In this document: one piece after another, positions 24,792 through 34,081 of the stretch
Layout of the letters: the number at the start of each line of letters is the position of its first letter
How positions within the stretch are numbered: the stretch's first letter is position 1
From: a bacterium
Lineage (GTDB): Bacteria > Chlamydiota > Chlamydiia > Chlamydiales > SM23-39
Length of the DNA stretch: 55,430 bases
Direction of reading: 5' to 3'
NCBI GenBank assembly: GCA_021780355.1
Contig: JAJXYX010000067.1
Span: 1-55,430 of the forward strand
Notes under the pieces: model-generated
What the model saw: only the letters and a program-made list of their open reading frames with translations
Told to the model about the DNA's origin: nothing
Databases searched by the model: none
Position numbers and translations under genes: made by a program

Positions 24792-26183
24792 ATGTCGATT
24801 TGCGAATGGATTACCAATACTACATGGATAAGTTCAGCTCTTGCTGAGGGGTTTTCCTCAGACGAAGCTGTGATGTCATCTGTTTTCCCAAAAGAGGTTC
24901 TTGTTGCAGTAGGCGTTGGCTATTTGCTCTATCAAGGAGTCAAATATATTCGCCGTCCGCCCAGGCATGTTTTGTCTAATGGGGACTGTTATGAAGGATA
25001 CGCAGTTAACGGCAAGCGGGAAGGTAAAGGGAAATATACTTATTCTAACGGAAGTTGTTATGAAGGGGACTTTGTAAATGGTAAGCAGGAAGGTAAAGGG
25101 AAATATACTTATTCTAGCGGAAGTTGTTATGAAGGCGACTGGGTCAATGGTAAGCAGGAAGGTAAAGGGAAATATACTAATTCTGACGGAGCTTGTTATG
25201 AAGGCGACTGGGTAAATGGTAAGGAGGAAGGCAAAGGGAAATATACTTATTCTGACGGGGATTGTTATGAAGGCGACTGGGTAAATGGTAAGGAGGAAGG
25301 CAAAGGGAAATATACTTATTCTGACGGAGCTTGTTATGAAGGCGACTGGGTAAATGGTAAGATGCAAGGCAAAGGGAAATATACTAGTTCTGACGGAGCT
25401 TGTTTTGAGGGCATGTGGCTGAATGGCGAAATGGTCAGTAGTGGCATTGATCATTTAGGCGATGATTTATTTTTTGATCTTTTATGTGGATTTCATCAGA
25501 GCGCTCCGCCCAATGGATATTGCTTAGGAGTTGTTTTAGATTATCTGCAAAAAAATGGTTATGAAGAAATGGCAGCTTCTTTGAGGGAGGCTCGGCGGTA
25601 TTCAATCATGAATCCAGAGGAAATTGAAAGAGAATCTCATGTTATTTGTAGAGAATTAAAACATGAAAGGAAGTCTAAGCTCATTTGTTATGGATATCAT
25701 AAACACGCAATGCTGCTCAATCTTGTCCCAGACGTCGTTTCTGGATTTATTATATGCGAGATATTCAATTCAGGAGAAGGGTTGGGGAAGTATCATGAAA
25801 AAAAATGGGATTATAGTAAAGAAAAACCGAGAATGAAATATAAAACGATTTTACAAGTCAAAGTTCCTGTAGAAAGATTTACGCCGCAGCTTATTCAAAT
25901 CTTTTTGTCTTCCGGAGATATAGAGGATGAAAATGAGGCCTATGGCCATATTTTGAATCTTCCTGGCGCTGAAGTTCTTCCTTCTAGTTCATCTTCTTGG
26001 CAAACGGAGCAAAAAGGCAACGATTGTTCTCTGCAGTGTTTCATCAAAGGTTTGTTTGAGCACAAGATGCCAGAACCTGAAAGGCTGCGCCGGCAGATGA
26101 AAGAAGATTGCAGACAGGCTCATATAGAAAAAAAACAGCTTTCTTTCTTCATGGACAGGCAGCTATCGGAGCAGGAGGGGTAA
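24792..26183 (+). CDS. MORN-repeat protein with clan CE-like C-terminal domain (MORN paralogue 3)
   Basis: A 463-residue protein. Instead of the KRKR start it has MSICEWITNTTW and a hydrophobic segment (about 37-56, VLVAVGVGYLLYQGVKYI) followed by RRPPRH, suggesting a membrane anchor. Six full and one partial 23-residue MORN repeats (63-218) are nearly identical. The C-terminal domain has His305 (HAMLLNLVP), an acidic residue 18 positions later (CEIFN) and QKGNDC with Cys412, spacing like the His-Glu-Cys of clan CE enzymes except for a longer His-Cys gap (107). GGAGG lies seven bases before ATG 24792, 18 bases after the preceding stop. Function inferred, not known. Confidence 0.7.
   Translation: MSICEWITNTTWISSALAEGFSSDEAVMSSVFPKEVLVAVGVGYLLYQGVKYIRRPPRHVLSNGDCYEGYAVNGKREGKGKYTYSNGSCYEGDFVNGKQEGKGKYTYSSGSCYEGDWVNGKQEGKGKYTNSDGACYEGDWVNGKEEGKGKYTYSDGDCYEGDWVNGKEEGKGKYTYSDGACYEGDWVNGKMQGKGKYTSSDGACFEGMWLNGEMVSSGIDHLGDDLFFDLLCGFHQSAPPNGYCLGVVLDYLQKNGYEEMAASLREARRYSIMNPEEIERESHVICRELKHERKSKLICYGYHKHAMLLNLVPDVVSGFIICEIFNSGEGLGKYHEKKWDYSKEKPRMKYKTILQVKVPVERFTPQLIQIFLSSGDIEDENEAYGHILNLPGAEVLPSSSSSWQTEQKGNDCSLQCFIKGLFEHKMPEPERLRRQMKEDCRQAHIEKKQLSFFMDRQLSEQEG
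24978..25445 (+). repeat. tandem 69-bp MORN repeats in paralogue 3
   Basis: Six full 69-bp units plus a 54-bp partial, each coding for a 23-residue unit of the form DGxCYEGDWVNGKxEGKGKYTYS. Several neighbouring units differ by only a few bases, which marks recent unit duplication or gene conversion with paralogue 4. Confidence 0.9.
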
Positions 26184-26185
26184 CT

Positions 26186-27661
26186 ATGTCGATTTGCGAA
26201 TGGATTACCAATACTACATGGATCAGTTCAGCTTTTGCTGAGGGGGTTTCCTTACAAGAAGCAGTGATGTCATCTGTTTTCCCAAAAGAGGTTCTTGCCG
26301 CAGTAGGTGTTGGCTATTTGCTCTATCAAGGAGTCAAATATATTCGCCGTCCGCCCAGGCATGTTTTGCCTAATGGGGACTGTTATGAAGGATACTTAGT
26401 TAACGGCCTGCCGGAAGGCAAAGGGAAATATACTTATTCTAGAGGAAGTTGTTATGAAGGGGACTTTGTAAATGGTAAGAAGGAAGGCAAAGGTAAATAT
26501 ACTTATTCTGACGGAGATTGTTATGAAGGGAACTTTGTAAATGATAAAATGCAAGGCAAAGGTAAATATACTTATTTTAGCGGAAGTTGTTATGAAGGGG
26601 ACTTTGTAAATGGTAAGAAGGAAGGCAAAGGTAAATATACTTATTTTAGCGGAAGTTGTTATGAAGGTGACTGGGTAAATGATAAAATGCAAGGCAAAGG
26701 GAAATATACTTATTCTGACGGAGATTGTTATGAAGGTGACTGGGTAAATGGTAAGATGCAAGGCAAAGGTAAATATACTTATTCTGACGGAGCCTGTTAT
26801 GAAGGAGACTTTGTAAATGATAAGAAGGAAGGCAAAGGGAAATATACTTATTCTGACGAAGGTTGTTTTGAGGGCATGTGGCTGAATGATGAAATGGTTA
26901 GTAGTGGCATTGATCATTTAGGTGATGATTTATTTTTTGATCTTTTATGTGGATCTCATCAGAGCGCTCCGCCCAATGGATATTGCTTAGGAGTTGTTTT
27001 AGATTATCTGCAAAAAAATGGTTACGAAGAAATGGCAGCTTCTTTGAGGGAGGCTCGGCGGTATTCAATCATGAATCCAGAAGAAATTGAAAGAGAATCT
27101 CATGTTTTTTTTAGAGAGTTAACACATGAAAGGAAGTCTAAGCTCATTTGTTACGGATCTCAAAACCATGCCATGATGCTCAATCTTGTTCCGAACGTGG
27201 ATCCTGGATTTATTATATGCGAGATATTCAATTCTGGAGCAGGTTTGGAGAAATACCATGAAAAAAAATGGGATTATAGTAAAGAAAAGCCGAGAAGGAA
27301 ATATAAAACGCTTTTACAGGTCAAAGTTCCTGTAGAAAGATGGACGCCAGAGCTTATTCAAATCTTTTTGTCTCCAGGAGATATAGAAGATGAAAATAAG
27401 GCCTACGGCCATATCTTAAACTTTCCTGGAGCTGAAATTCTTTCCTCCAGTTCATCTTCTTGGCAAACGGCGCAAAAAGGGCCGGATTGTTCTCTGCAGT
27501 GTTTTATCAAAGGTTTGTTTGAGCATAAGATGCCAGAACCTGAAAGGCTGCGCCGGCAGATGAAAAAAGATTGCAGACAGGCTCATATAGAAAAAGAGCA
27601 GTTTTCTATCCTAATGGACATGCAGTTATGGGAGAGGGAGGAGTATACCGAAGAAAGCTGA
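26186..27661 (+). CDS. MORN-repeat protein with clan CE-like C-terminal domain (MORN paralogue 4)
   Basis: A 491-residue near-duplicate of paralogue 3 with seven full and one partial MORN repeats (63-241). The N-terminal membrane-like segment and the C-terminal domain are conserved, with His328, Glu346, Gln430 and Cys435 in the clan CE-like pattern. ATG 26186 follows the stop of paralogue 3 by two bases, with AGGAGGGG upstream, so the two are co-translated. The last six residues (EYTEES) and the stop codon come from the palindromic repeat that starts at 27644; paralogue 3 ends differently, so the repeat inserted in the original 3' end. Function unknown; a membrane-attached host-directed enzyme is plausible. 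Confidence 0.7.
   Translation: MSICEWITNTTWISSAFAEGVSLQEAVMSSVFPKEVLAAVGVGYLLYQGVKYIRRPPRHVLPNGDCYEGYLVNGLPEGKGKYTYSRGSCYEGDFVNGKKEGKGKYTYSDGDCYEGNFVNDKMQGKGKYTYFSGSCYEGDFVNGKKEGKGKYTYFSGSCYEGDWVNDKMQGKGKYTYSDGDCYEGDWVNGKMQGKGKYTYSDGACYEGDFVNDKKEGKGKYTYSDEGCFEGMWLNDEMVSSGIDHLGDDLFFDLLCGSHQSAPPNGYCLGVVLDYLQKNGYEEMAASLREARRYSIMNPEEIERESHVFFRELTHERKSKLICYGSQNHAMMLNLVPNVDPGFIICEIFNSGAGLEKYHEKKWDYSKEKPRRKYKTLLQVKVPVERWTPELIQIFLSPGDIEDENKAYGHILNFPGAEILSSSSSSWQTAQKGPDCSLQCFIKGLFEHKMPEPERLRRQMKKDCRQAHIEKEQFSILMDMQLWEREEYTEES
26372..26908 (+). repeat. tandem 69-bp MORN repeats in paralogue 4
   Basis: Seven full 69-bp units and one 54-bp partial, one unit more than in paralogue 3. Unit variants (GKKEGKG, DKMQGKG) alternate, and the K/M and F/W choices form blocks, suggesting the array grew by duplication of two-unit segments. 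Confidence 0.9.
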
Positions 27662-27808
27662 AGAATCGACTTATAGGCGGGAGATCGCTGCCAAAAATCG
27701 ATTGTCGTAAAGGGGGGTAGTATTGAGGCAATACCCCCCCTTTACGACAATCGATTTTTGGCGCTTTGAACCAGCCTATAAGTCGATTCTTCAGTTTTCT
27801 TCGGTATA
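27644..27808. repeat. 165-bp palindromic repeat, copy 3
   Basis: Exactly 165 bp from TATACCGAAGAAA to TTTCTTCGGTATA; outer arms pair (GAAGAATCGACTTATAGGC with GCCTATAAGTCGATTCTTC) and the core stem ATCGATTGTCGTAAAGGGGGG pairs with its complement. The core sequence differs from that of other copies on both arms at once, so base pairing is maintained. It overlaps the end of MORN paralogue 4. Confidence 0.9.
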
Positions 27809-27840
27809 ACTCTGTTGATTTATGCTGCGCGTTCACGTAA

Positions 27841-28003
27841 TGCTGTCAACTTAAGAGCTCCGCCCTTAGACCTGCCAAAGGGTTGACGCCCTATGAACTC
27901 CCTTTTATTTTTTCCTGCGAACGCAGGAAAAAAAGAACAAGGGGGGTCCAAGGGGACTCGTCCCCTTGGCGGGTCTAAGGGCGGAGCTCTTAAGTTGATA
28001 GCA
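27841..28003. repeat. long inverted repeat at the end of the efflux operon
   Basis: TGCTGTCAACTTAAGAGCTCCGCCCTTAGACC at the left pairs with GGTCTAAGGGCGGAGCTCTTAAGTTGATAGCA at the right; inside lies CCAAGGGG and a small hairpin CCTGCG-AAC-GCAGG between T and A runs. It begins 32 bases after the 165-bp palindrome and ends eight bases before the stop codon of the outer-membrane efflux gene, so it can act as its terminator. Confidence 0.75.
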
Positions 28004-28011
28004 CTGCGCGT

Positions 28012-29451
28012 TTACGAAGAGGGCGCGAGCAAAGGCGTAGCGCACGTTTCTTTGTATTGTAAGACTTCTTTGTCCGCTTCGACGACCCAAGGGCCGCCGA
28101 GGGCTTGGTAGATTTGGATGAAGGAGACAAAACTATTACCTTTGGTCTCTTCGTAGTCGAGCTGGGCTTGGAAGTATTGCCTTTCGGCGTCAAGGAAGGT
28201 GAGGTAGTCGATCTCCCCTTCTTGGTAGCGAAGATCGGAGAGGTGGAGATAACTTTTATCAGCTTCCATGCGCAGTCTTTGCGTTTCTACCATCTCAAGA
28301 TAGTATTTGTGCGAGGTTAGAGCGTTGTTCACCTCTTGGAAGGCTTTTAAAACTGTTTGCAGATAATTGTGCAGCAGTTCGCATTTGACGGCGTAGGCGA
28401 GTTCTACTTGGCCCGTCAAGCGGCCGCCTGTGAAAATTTCTTGGATGATGCTTGTCCCATATTGAAAAAGATTGGACGGACCTGAGAGTAGAGGCGAGAG
28501 CCATGAACTTTGCGTTCCCACGGCGCCGAGGAGATTGATTTGAGGGAAAAATTGGGCCCAGGCGACGCCGATCTGGGCGTTGGCGGCTTTGAGCTGCTCT
28601 TCAGCGGCTTGCACATCGGGACGCTGGCAGACGATATAAGCGGGGGTGCACTCTGGAACGGAGGGGGGCATGGGAAGTTCATTGATGCCAAGGCCGCGGG
28701 GGATGTCTTGAGAGGCTTGGCCTAGTAGAACGCTCAGGAGGTTTTCAGCTTCTGCGATGGCGATTTCAAACCGTTCGACTTGCACTTTAGCGATCTCGGC
28801 CTCTGCGATGGCTTGTTCTACCTCGAGCAGCGAAGTGAGGCCGAGTTCATGGCGTACTTTCGCTAGATAATAGGCCTCTTGTCTTGTTTTCAGTGTATCT
28901 TTAGAGACGATGAGCTGCTCATCGAATTGCCTGAGCTGAACGTATGTTGCGGCAACTGAGCTGACAATGGCGAGCACGACCGTTTGTCTGGCATCGATTG
29001 AGGCGAGCCATTGATGATAGGCGGCCTCGGCCCCGCTTCGGATTTCTGCCCAAAGGTCGACAAAGTAAGAGGCTTGTAAAAAAGCTCCAAACGTATTGAA
29101 AATGGGATTCGGAACGGCCGATGGCGTCAGCATGGCATTAGAGACTTTTTGCCGGTTGCCCACGCCGCCGGCTTGCAATTGCGGATAGAGAAGCGAACTG
29201 GCGATTTTCCATTGAGCCCGAAATTGATCAACCCGAGCAATTGCGGTTAAAATGTCTTGGTTTGAGGTTAGAGCTTTCGTGATGAGATCATTGAGAACAG
29301 GATCATTAAACTGCTTCCACCAAGCGATCTCGACGGCGTTTTGCGTGGGCAGCGGAGTGCGCCAATCGTCGAAAGATTCAAGACACGGCCTTTCATAGCG
29401 AGGATAGAGAGTGCAAGAGGAGAGAAGAAGAAAAACCCAGATGTTTCTCAT
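28012..29451 (-). CDS. outer-membrane efflux lipoprotein (NodT/OprM type)
   Basis: A 479-residue TolC-family channel. The N-terminus (MRNIWVFLLLSSC) has a lipobox with Cys13. Two long repeats with the family pattern are visible: WWKQFNDPVLNDLITKALTSNQDI near the start, and RPDVQAAEEQLKAANAQIGVA with FPQINL in the middle, each half ending in a long coiled coil. It forms the outer-membrane duct of a tripartite pump. Its ATG overlaps the stop of the RND gene by four bases (ATGA), so it is third in the operon MFP-RND-OMF. Substrates are unknown; hydrophobic drugs, dyes or host defence compounds are typical. Confidence 0.88.
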   Translation of the reverse strand: MRNIWVFLLLSSCTLYPRYERPCLESFDDWRTPLPTQNAVEIAWWKQFNDPVLNDLITKALTSNQDILTAIARVDQFRAQWKIASSLLYPQLQAGGVGNRQKVSNAMLTPSAVPNPIFNTFGAFLQASYFVDLWAEIRSGAEAAYHQWLASIDARQTVVLAIVSSVAATYVQLRQFDEQLIVSKDTLKTRQEAYYLAKVRHELGLTSLLEVEQAIAEAEIAKVQVERFEIAIAEAENLLSVLLGQASQDIPRGLGINELPMPPSVPECTPAYIVCQRPDVQAAEEQLKAANAQIGVAWAQFFPQINLLGAVGTQSSWLSPLLSGPSNLFQYGTSIIQEIFTGGRLTGQVELAYAVKCELLHNYLQTVLKAFQEVNNALTSHKYYLEMVETQRLRMEADKSYLHLSDLRYQEGEIDYLTFLDAERQYFQAQLDYEETKGNSFVSFIQIYQALGGPWVVEADKEVLQYKETCATPLLAPSS

Positions 29452-32400
29452 CGCTTCTTTTCTCGATAAAGGAGTTTAAAAAAAAGAGGGACGAAAAAAA
29501 GAGCGAGCGTTGTAGCGGCAATCATCCCGCCCAGCACCCCGACTCCCACAGAATGGCGGCTCGCGGCGCCCGCTCCGCTGCTAAAGACGAGAGGGAGCAC
29601 GCCGAAGATGAAGGTGAGCGAGGTCATGATGATCGCGCGAAAACGGAGCCTTGCGCCTTCCAGTGCAGCTTCTGCAATGGATTTTCCCTGTTGATGATGG
29701 ATGATGGCGAATTCAACGATCAAAATGGCGTTTTTGGCAGACAAAGCAATCAGCGTGACAAGACCGATTTGAAAATAGATGTCGCTGGGCATGTGGCTGA
29801 TGACAATCGCGCAAAAGGCGCCAAATGCGCCGAAGGGGACGACCATGAGAATGGCAAGAGGAGCCGACCACTTTTCATAAAGAGCTGCTAGAATCAAAAA
29901 GACCATGAGAAGAGCCGCTAAAAGAACGCTCGATGAGGTGCCTCCGGTAGCAATTTCTTGATACGCCTCTCCGCTCCAGCCATAGGCCATATCGGGAGAA
30001 AGGGTGGATTTGGCGAGCTCTTCCATGGCGATGATCGCTTCGCCAGACGTATATCCTGGCGTAGCGCCTCCTAAAATTTCAGCCGAGGGGAAATCATTGA
30101 AGCGGCTGACTAGGTTAGGCCCTTTGTCATAGCGTACAGTCAGAAGAGATTTTAATGGCACCATCTCTCCGAACTGCGAACGAACATACATGTCGCCTAG
30201 ATTGTCGAGGTTCATCCGAGAGTCGGGCTGAGCTTGTACGATTACTTGATAGACCCGTCCATATTGGTTGAAATTATTGACGTACACAGAGCCAACGAGC
30301 GTTTGCAGCACTAAAAATACGTCGGTGATCGAAACTCCGAGCATGCGGGCTTTGTAGCGGTCAAGGTCGATGAAAAACTGCAGATTATCAAACTGCGCTG
30401 TCGTTTTGAGAGCAGAAAGGGCAGGATAGGCTTTAGCGCCTTCCGTCAGATCATTGATGGCTTGCCTTAAATCTTCAGCGCCTCCGTCTCCTCGGTTTTC
30501 GAGCCAAAATTCAAAACCTCCCACGGTGCCCAAACCTTGGATGGAAGGGGGATTTTTGACGATCACTTGGGCATCTTGGATCGATGCGTAAAATTGTTTG
30601 TTCAGATCTTGGATGATCGCTCTTGCCTGTAAGTTTTTGGCTTTTCTTTCCTCCCAAGGTTTGAGGATGATGAAATTGGTGCCGAAATTCGTCCGGTTTA
30701 AGCTCTCTAATATACTAAATCCTGTGAGCGATACGACATGTTGTACGCCTGGATGGCTTCTCGCGATCTCTTCGATTTTTCGGTCGACCTGAATCGTCCG
30801 GTCCAAGCTGGCTCCATCGGGAAGAGAGGCGAGAGCGATGATATAGCCTTGATCTTCGTTCGGGACAAAAGCAGTCGGCGTATTGATAAAGAGATAGATC
30901 AAAGCCGCCAAAAGAGCTGCAAAGAGGCTCATGCCTAAAAAAGAGCGCTTGAGTAGCGCCGCAGTCATTTTGACATACCCTTGCGTAATCTTTTCAAATC
31001 CTTGGTTAAACCGATCGGCCCAGCGGGAAGATGTTTCGTGCGGGTGTAAAATTAAGGCCGCCATAGCGGGGCTTAAAGAGAGGGCCACAACACCGGAAAA
31101 ACAGACTGAAATAGCGATTGTCATGGCGAATTGCCGATAAAGTTGGCCTGCGATCCCTCCTAAAAAGGCCACAGGGATAAAGACCGCGCAGAGAACAAAG
31201 ACGATCGCAATGATCGGGCCGGTGACTTCATCCATCGCTTTGTAGGCGGCCTCTTTGGGAGAGAGGTTTTCTTCTCTCATATTTCGCTCGACATTTTCTA
31301 CAACGACAATGGCGTCGTCGACGACAATACCGATGGCTAGCACGATGCCGAATAGGGTGAGCGTGTTGATCGAATAGCCGAGAACATACATGCCTGCAAA
31401 GGTTCCAATAATGGAAACGAGAAGGGCTAAGATGGGGATCAGCGTAGCTCGCCATTTTTGCAAAAAGACAAAGACAATCAAAATCACGAGCAGGGCCGCC
31501 TCAAGCATGGTCCGGATCACTTCAGAAATCGATGTTTTAATAAAGAGGGTAGAATCGTAAGGAATGGTGTAGCTAAGCCCTTCAGGAAACCTTTGAGAGA
31601 GTTTTGCCATCGCGTTTTTGACCGATTCGGCCACTTGCAAGGCGTTGGCCCCATATTCTTGATAGATAGCTAATAAAATGGTCGATTGGCCGTCGAGCTC
31701 GCCGCTGACTGTATAGTCTTGAGCTCCTAGCGTCACGTCGGCCACATCTTTTAACAGCACCATCGAGCCATTGAGATTGGCGCGGAGAATGATCTGTTCA
31801 AATTGTTCGACTGTGGACAGTCTTCCTTGCGTAGAAAACGGGATCGTGAGCGGCACTGGATGGGTTGTTGGCTCTTGGCCGAGCTGTCCAAGCCCGAAGT
31901 CGGCGTTTTGCTCTTTGACTGCATCAATGATATCGACGGAAGAGATGCCCATTTGCGCCATGAGGTCGGGTTTGAGCCAAATGCGCATCGAGTAGTTTCT
32001 CTGGCCGATGATGGAAATATCGCTGATGCCGGGAAGAAGGTCTAATTCATTGACGACATTGATGTTGGCGTAATTGCTCACAAAGGTTTCATCATAGCGT
32101 CCATTCGGCGATTGCACGGCGACGATGATTAAAATGTTCGGCGTTTGTTTTTTGATGGAAACGCCTTGATGCTGAACAGATTCTGGAAGCTTTGATTGCG
32201 CTTGGTTGATTTGGTTTTGGACGTTGACCTGAGCCATATCCCCATCGGTGCCGATGCCGAAATAGATGTCGAGGGTCATGGCTCCAGTGGATGAATTTTG
32301 CGAGTACATGTAGATCATGTCCTGCACGCCTAAAATTTGCTGCTCAAGCGGCGAGGCGACGTCATTGGCCATCGTCTCTGCATTGGCGCCATTGTAGGTA

Positions 32401-32543
32401 GCGCTGACCCTGATCAAGGGCGGGGTGATATTGGGAAACTGTTCAACGGGCAAGCTGTGCATAGCTGCAAGGCCTGCAAAGGTGATTAAAAGAGAAATAA
32501 CGCTTGCGAAAATGGGGTGGTCGATAAAAAAGCGGGAAATCAT
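29448..32543 (-). CDS. RND multidrug efflux transporter (AcrB/MexB, HAE1 type)
   Basis: A 1031-residue inner-membrane proton antiporter. Starts MISRFFIDHPIFASVISLLI as HAE1 pumps do, has GIVVDDAIVVVENVERNM in TM4 with the paired Asp residues of the proton relay, a second half beginning after LLKRSFLGMSLFAALL, and SAKNAILIVEFA with the relay Lys in TM10. Twelve membrane helices and two large periplasmic loops fit the length. It takes substrates from the periplasm and outer leaflet and passes them to the outer-membrane channel using proton motive force. Four-base overlaps with both neighbours mark a tight operon. Confidence 0.93.
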   Translation of the reverse strand: MISRFFIDHPIFASVISLLITFAGLAAMHSLPVEQFPNITPPLIRVSATYNGANAETMANDVASPLEQQILGVQDMIYMYSQNSSTGAMTLDIYFGIGTDGDMAQVNVQNQINQAQSKLPESVQHQGVSIKKQTPNILIIVAVQSPNGRYDETFVSNYANINVVNELDLLPGISDISIIGQRNYSMRIWLKPDLMAQMGISSVDIIDAVKEQNADFGLGQLGQEPTTHPVPLTIPFSTQGRLSTVEQFEQIILRANLNGSMVLLKDVADVTLGAQDYTVSGELDGQSTILLAIYQEYGANALQVAESVKNAMAKLSQRFPEGLSYTIPYDSTLFIKTSISEVIRTMLEAALLVILIVFVFLQKWRATLIPILALLVSIIGTFAGMYVLGYSINTLTLFGIVLAIGIVVDDAIVVVENVERNMREENLSPKEAAYKAMDEVTGPIIAIVFVLCAVFIPVAFLGGIAGQLYRQFAMTIAISVCFSGVVALSLSPAMAALILHPHETSSRWADRFNQGFEKITQGYVKMTAALLKRSFLGMSLFAALLAALIYLFINTPTAFVPNEDQGYIIALASLPDGASLDRTIQVDRKIEEIARSHPGVQHVVSLTGFSILESLNRTNFGTNFIILKPWEERKAKNLQARAIIQDLNKQFYASIQDAQVIVKNPPSIQGLGTVGGFEFWLENRGDGGAEDLRQAINDLTEGAKAYPALSALKTTAQFDNLQFFIDLDRYKARMLGVSITDVFLVLQTLVGSVYVNNFNQYGRVYQVIVQAQPDSRMNLDNLGDMYVRSQFGEMVPLKSLLTVRYDKGPNLVSRFNDFPSAEILGGATPGYTSGEAIIAMEELAKSTLSPDMAYGWSGEAYQEIATGGTSSSVLLAALLMVFLILAALYEKWSAPLAILMVVPFGAFGAFCAIVISHMPSDIYFQIGLVTLIALSAKNAILIVEFAIIHHQQGKSIAEAALEGARLRFRAIIMTSLTFIFGVLPLVFSSGAGAASRHSVGVGVLGGMIAATTLALFFVPLFFKLLYREKKR

Positions 32544-33670
32544 GGGCTGCTTCTCGGCGCTGGGACCAGATGCTGGATGGTGACGGGAGAATGGTTTTCT
32601 ACTTTGTTAACGCCCTCCACGATCACGATATCTCCAGAGGCGAGGCCGTCTTCGATGATCCAGTTATTTTGATACCAATCTCCAGCTGTCACGGGGCGCA
32701 CGATGGCTTTTCCTCCTTGAATGACATACACAAAGATCCCTTGCTGTCCTTGCTGCACAGCGGCCTGTGGGACTAAAATGGCATTCGGCCTTGTGGCGCC
32801 CTTCACAATCACCCGCACGAATTGTCCTGGATAAATCTGCAGTTTGGGGTTAGGTAAAATGGCTCGGACCAGCATTGTTCCCGTACTTTGTTGAAGAGCG
32901 GGATTGGCAAAATCGATGTAGCCTTCTGCAGGAATAACCGTTCCGTCGGATAAAATAGCCTCGACTTGGAAATTCATGTTTTTAGGCCAGTCAAGTTTTT
33001 TGGCTTGGACATCTTTTTTGATCTTTAAAATATCGCTCTCGGAAACAGAAAAGTTCACCCAGATCGGATCTACGACATACAGCGTGGTGAGGAGATTGTC
33101 TGAACCTGGGGCAATCAAAGCTCCCTCTCGGTATTTTGCCTGCCCGGAAAGCCCCGTGACAGGAGACGAGATTGAGGCGAACCCTAAATTAAGATCCATT
33201 TTATAAAGGTCAGCTTCAGCTGTTTGAACGTTTGCGCTGGCGGCCAGTTCATTGGCGAGAGCATCGTCTAAATCCTTTTGGCTTACAGCATTTTGCTTAT
33301 AAAGCGGGATCATCCGATTTTTGATCTGCTGGGCATTCCAAAGGACGGCTTTTTGCCTTTCCAAAGTTCCTTTCGCGCTGTCGACGGCCGCGATAAAGGG
33401 TCTTTGATCGAGGACGAACATCAAATCGCCCTTTTGGACCATTGAGCCCTCTTTGTAATGGATCGATTCCAAATACCCTTCGACTCTGGCCCTTAATTCC
33501 ACAATATGAGAGCTTTGTCCGACCCCAATGTACTCAAAATCAGCAGGAATTGTCATCGCTTCAACCCGCATGGCGGAAACAGGAGCTGGCCCCAGATCTT
33601 TTTTGATAGGCTTGCTGCAGCCCAAAAGTCCCAGAGCTGAAGCGATGAGCGTTACATACAAAGCGCGCAT
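32540..33670 (-). CDS. RND efflux periplasmic adaptor lipoprotein (AcrA/MexA type)
   Basis: A 376-residue membrane fusion protein. Lipobox LLGC puts Cys18 as the lipid-bearing residue. The order of domains is standard: first lipoyl half (ELRARVEGYLESIHYKEGSMVQKGDLMFVLD), an alpha-hairpin (about 95-165), second lipoyl half (GFASISSPVTGLSGQAKYREGALI), beta-barrel and membrane-proximal domain. It joins the RND pump to the outer-membrane channel. First gene of the operon; a start at 33670 follows a gap of 65 bases to the DUF2892 gene on the same strand, which may have its own promoter. Confidence 0.9.
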   Translation of the reverse strand: MRALYVTLIASALGLLGCSKPIKKDLGPAPVSAMRVEAMTIPADFEYIGVGQSSHIVELRARVEGYLESIHYKEGSMVQKGDLMFVLDQRPFIAAVDSAKGTLERQKAVLWNAQQIKNRMIPLYKQNAVSQKDLDDALANELAASANVQTAEADLYKMDLNLGFASISSPVTGLSGQAKYREGALIAPGSDNLLTTLYVVDPIWVNFSVSESDILKIKKDVQAKKLDWPKNMNFQVEAILSDGTVIPAEGYIDFANPALQQSTGTMLVRAILPNPKLQIYPGQFVRVIVKGATRPNAILVPQAAVQQGQQGIFVYVIQGGKAIVRPVTAGDWYQNNWIIEDGLASGDIVIVEGVNKVENHSPVTIQHLVPAPRSSP

Positions 33671-33735
33671 GCGGTAGTTCCTTATTCAATCACCGCATAG
33701 CACCTGAGAGAGATATTGTCAAACGCCGATTGGAG

Positions 33736-33936
33736 TTATTTTTTTTTGACAGGACATGAACTTTTGCCCAAGATTTGGTACAAAATACACCAACTCATGA
33801 ACGATTCAAAAAAGACGAATAAAGAGGAAGCGAAAAGGATCCAGCTGGATTTCCAGTAAGCAAGGGCGAGAAGCAGCAGTGCGATCAAGAAACGAAAAAC
33901 ACGATCTGCTGTTCCAATATTCTTAGAAAATTTCAT
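33736..33936 (-). CDS. DUF2892 small inner-membrane protein
   Basis: A 66-residue protein that begins MKFSKNIGTADRVFRF, the characteristic start of DUF2892, followed by two membrane helices (about 17-34 and 36-52). The C-terminal CPV lies where many DUF2892 proteins carry cysteines. In some bacteria the domain is fused to rhodanese (YgaP). ATG 33936 is chosen over 33957 because AAAGGT lies seven bases upstream and because the family starts there. It is just upstream of the efflux operon on the same strand. Function unknown. Confidence 0.8.
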   Translation of the reverse strand: MKFSKNIGTADRVFRFLIALLLLALAYWKSSWILFASSLFVFFESFMSWCILYQILGKSSCPVKKK

Positions 33937-34081
33937 GTGCGTACCTTTGTTTTGCAATTAAAATATTAACATATTATGCATGTCGGAGAAAGCTCTTTGA
34001 TCGTCTTGAATTTTTTAAGACAAAGCTTTATACTCCAAAAGACTCTACCGAAATGAACTCAATTGCAATGAAGGGATGAAT

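Noticed and set aside
24876-25454. 192-codon open frame on the minus strand across the MORN array, and a similar one at 26396-26917
   Set aside because: Repetitive mirror of the 69-bp MORN units; the sense frame has proper MORN motifs, ribosome binding sites and a conserved C-terminal domain.
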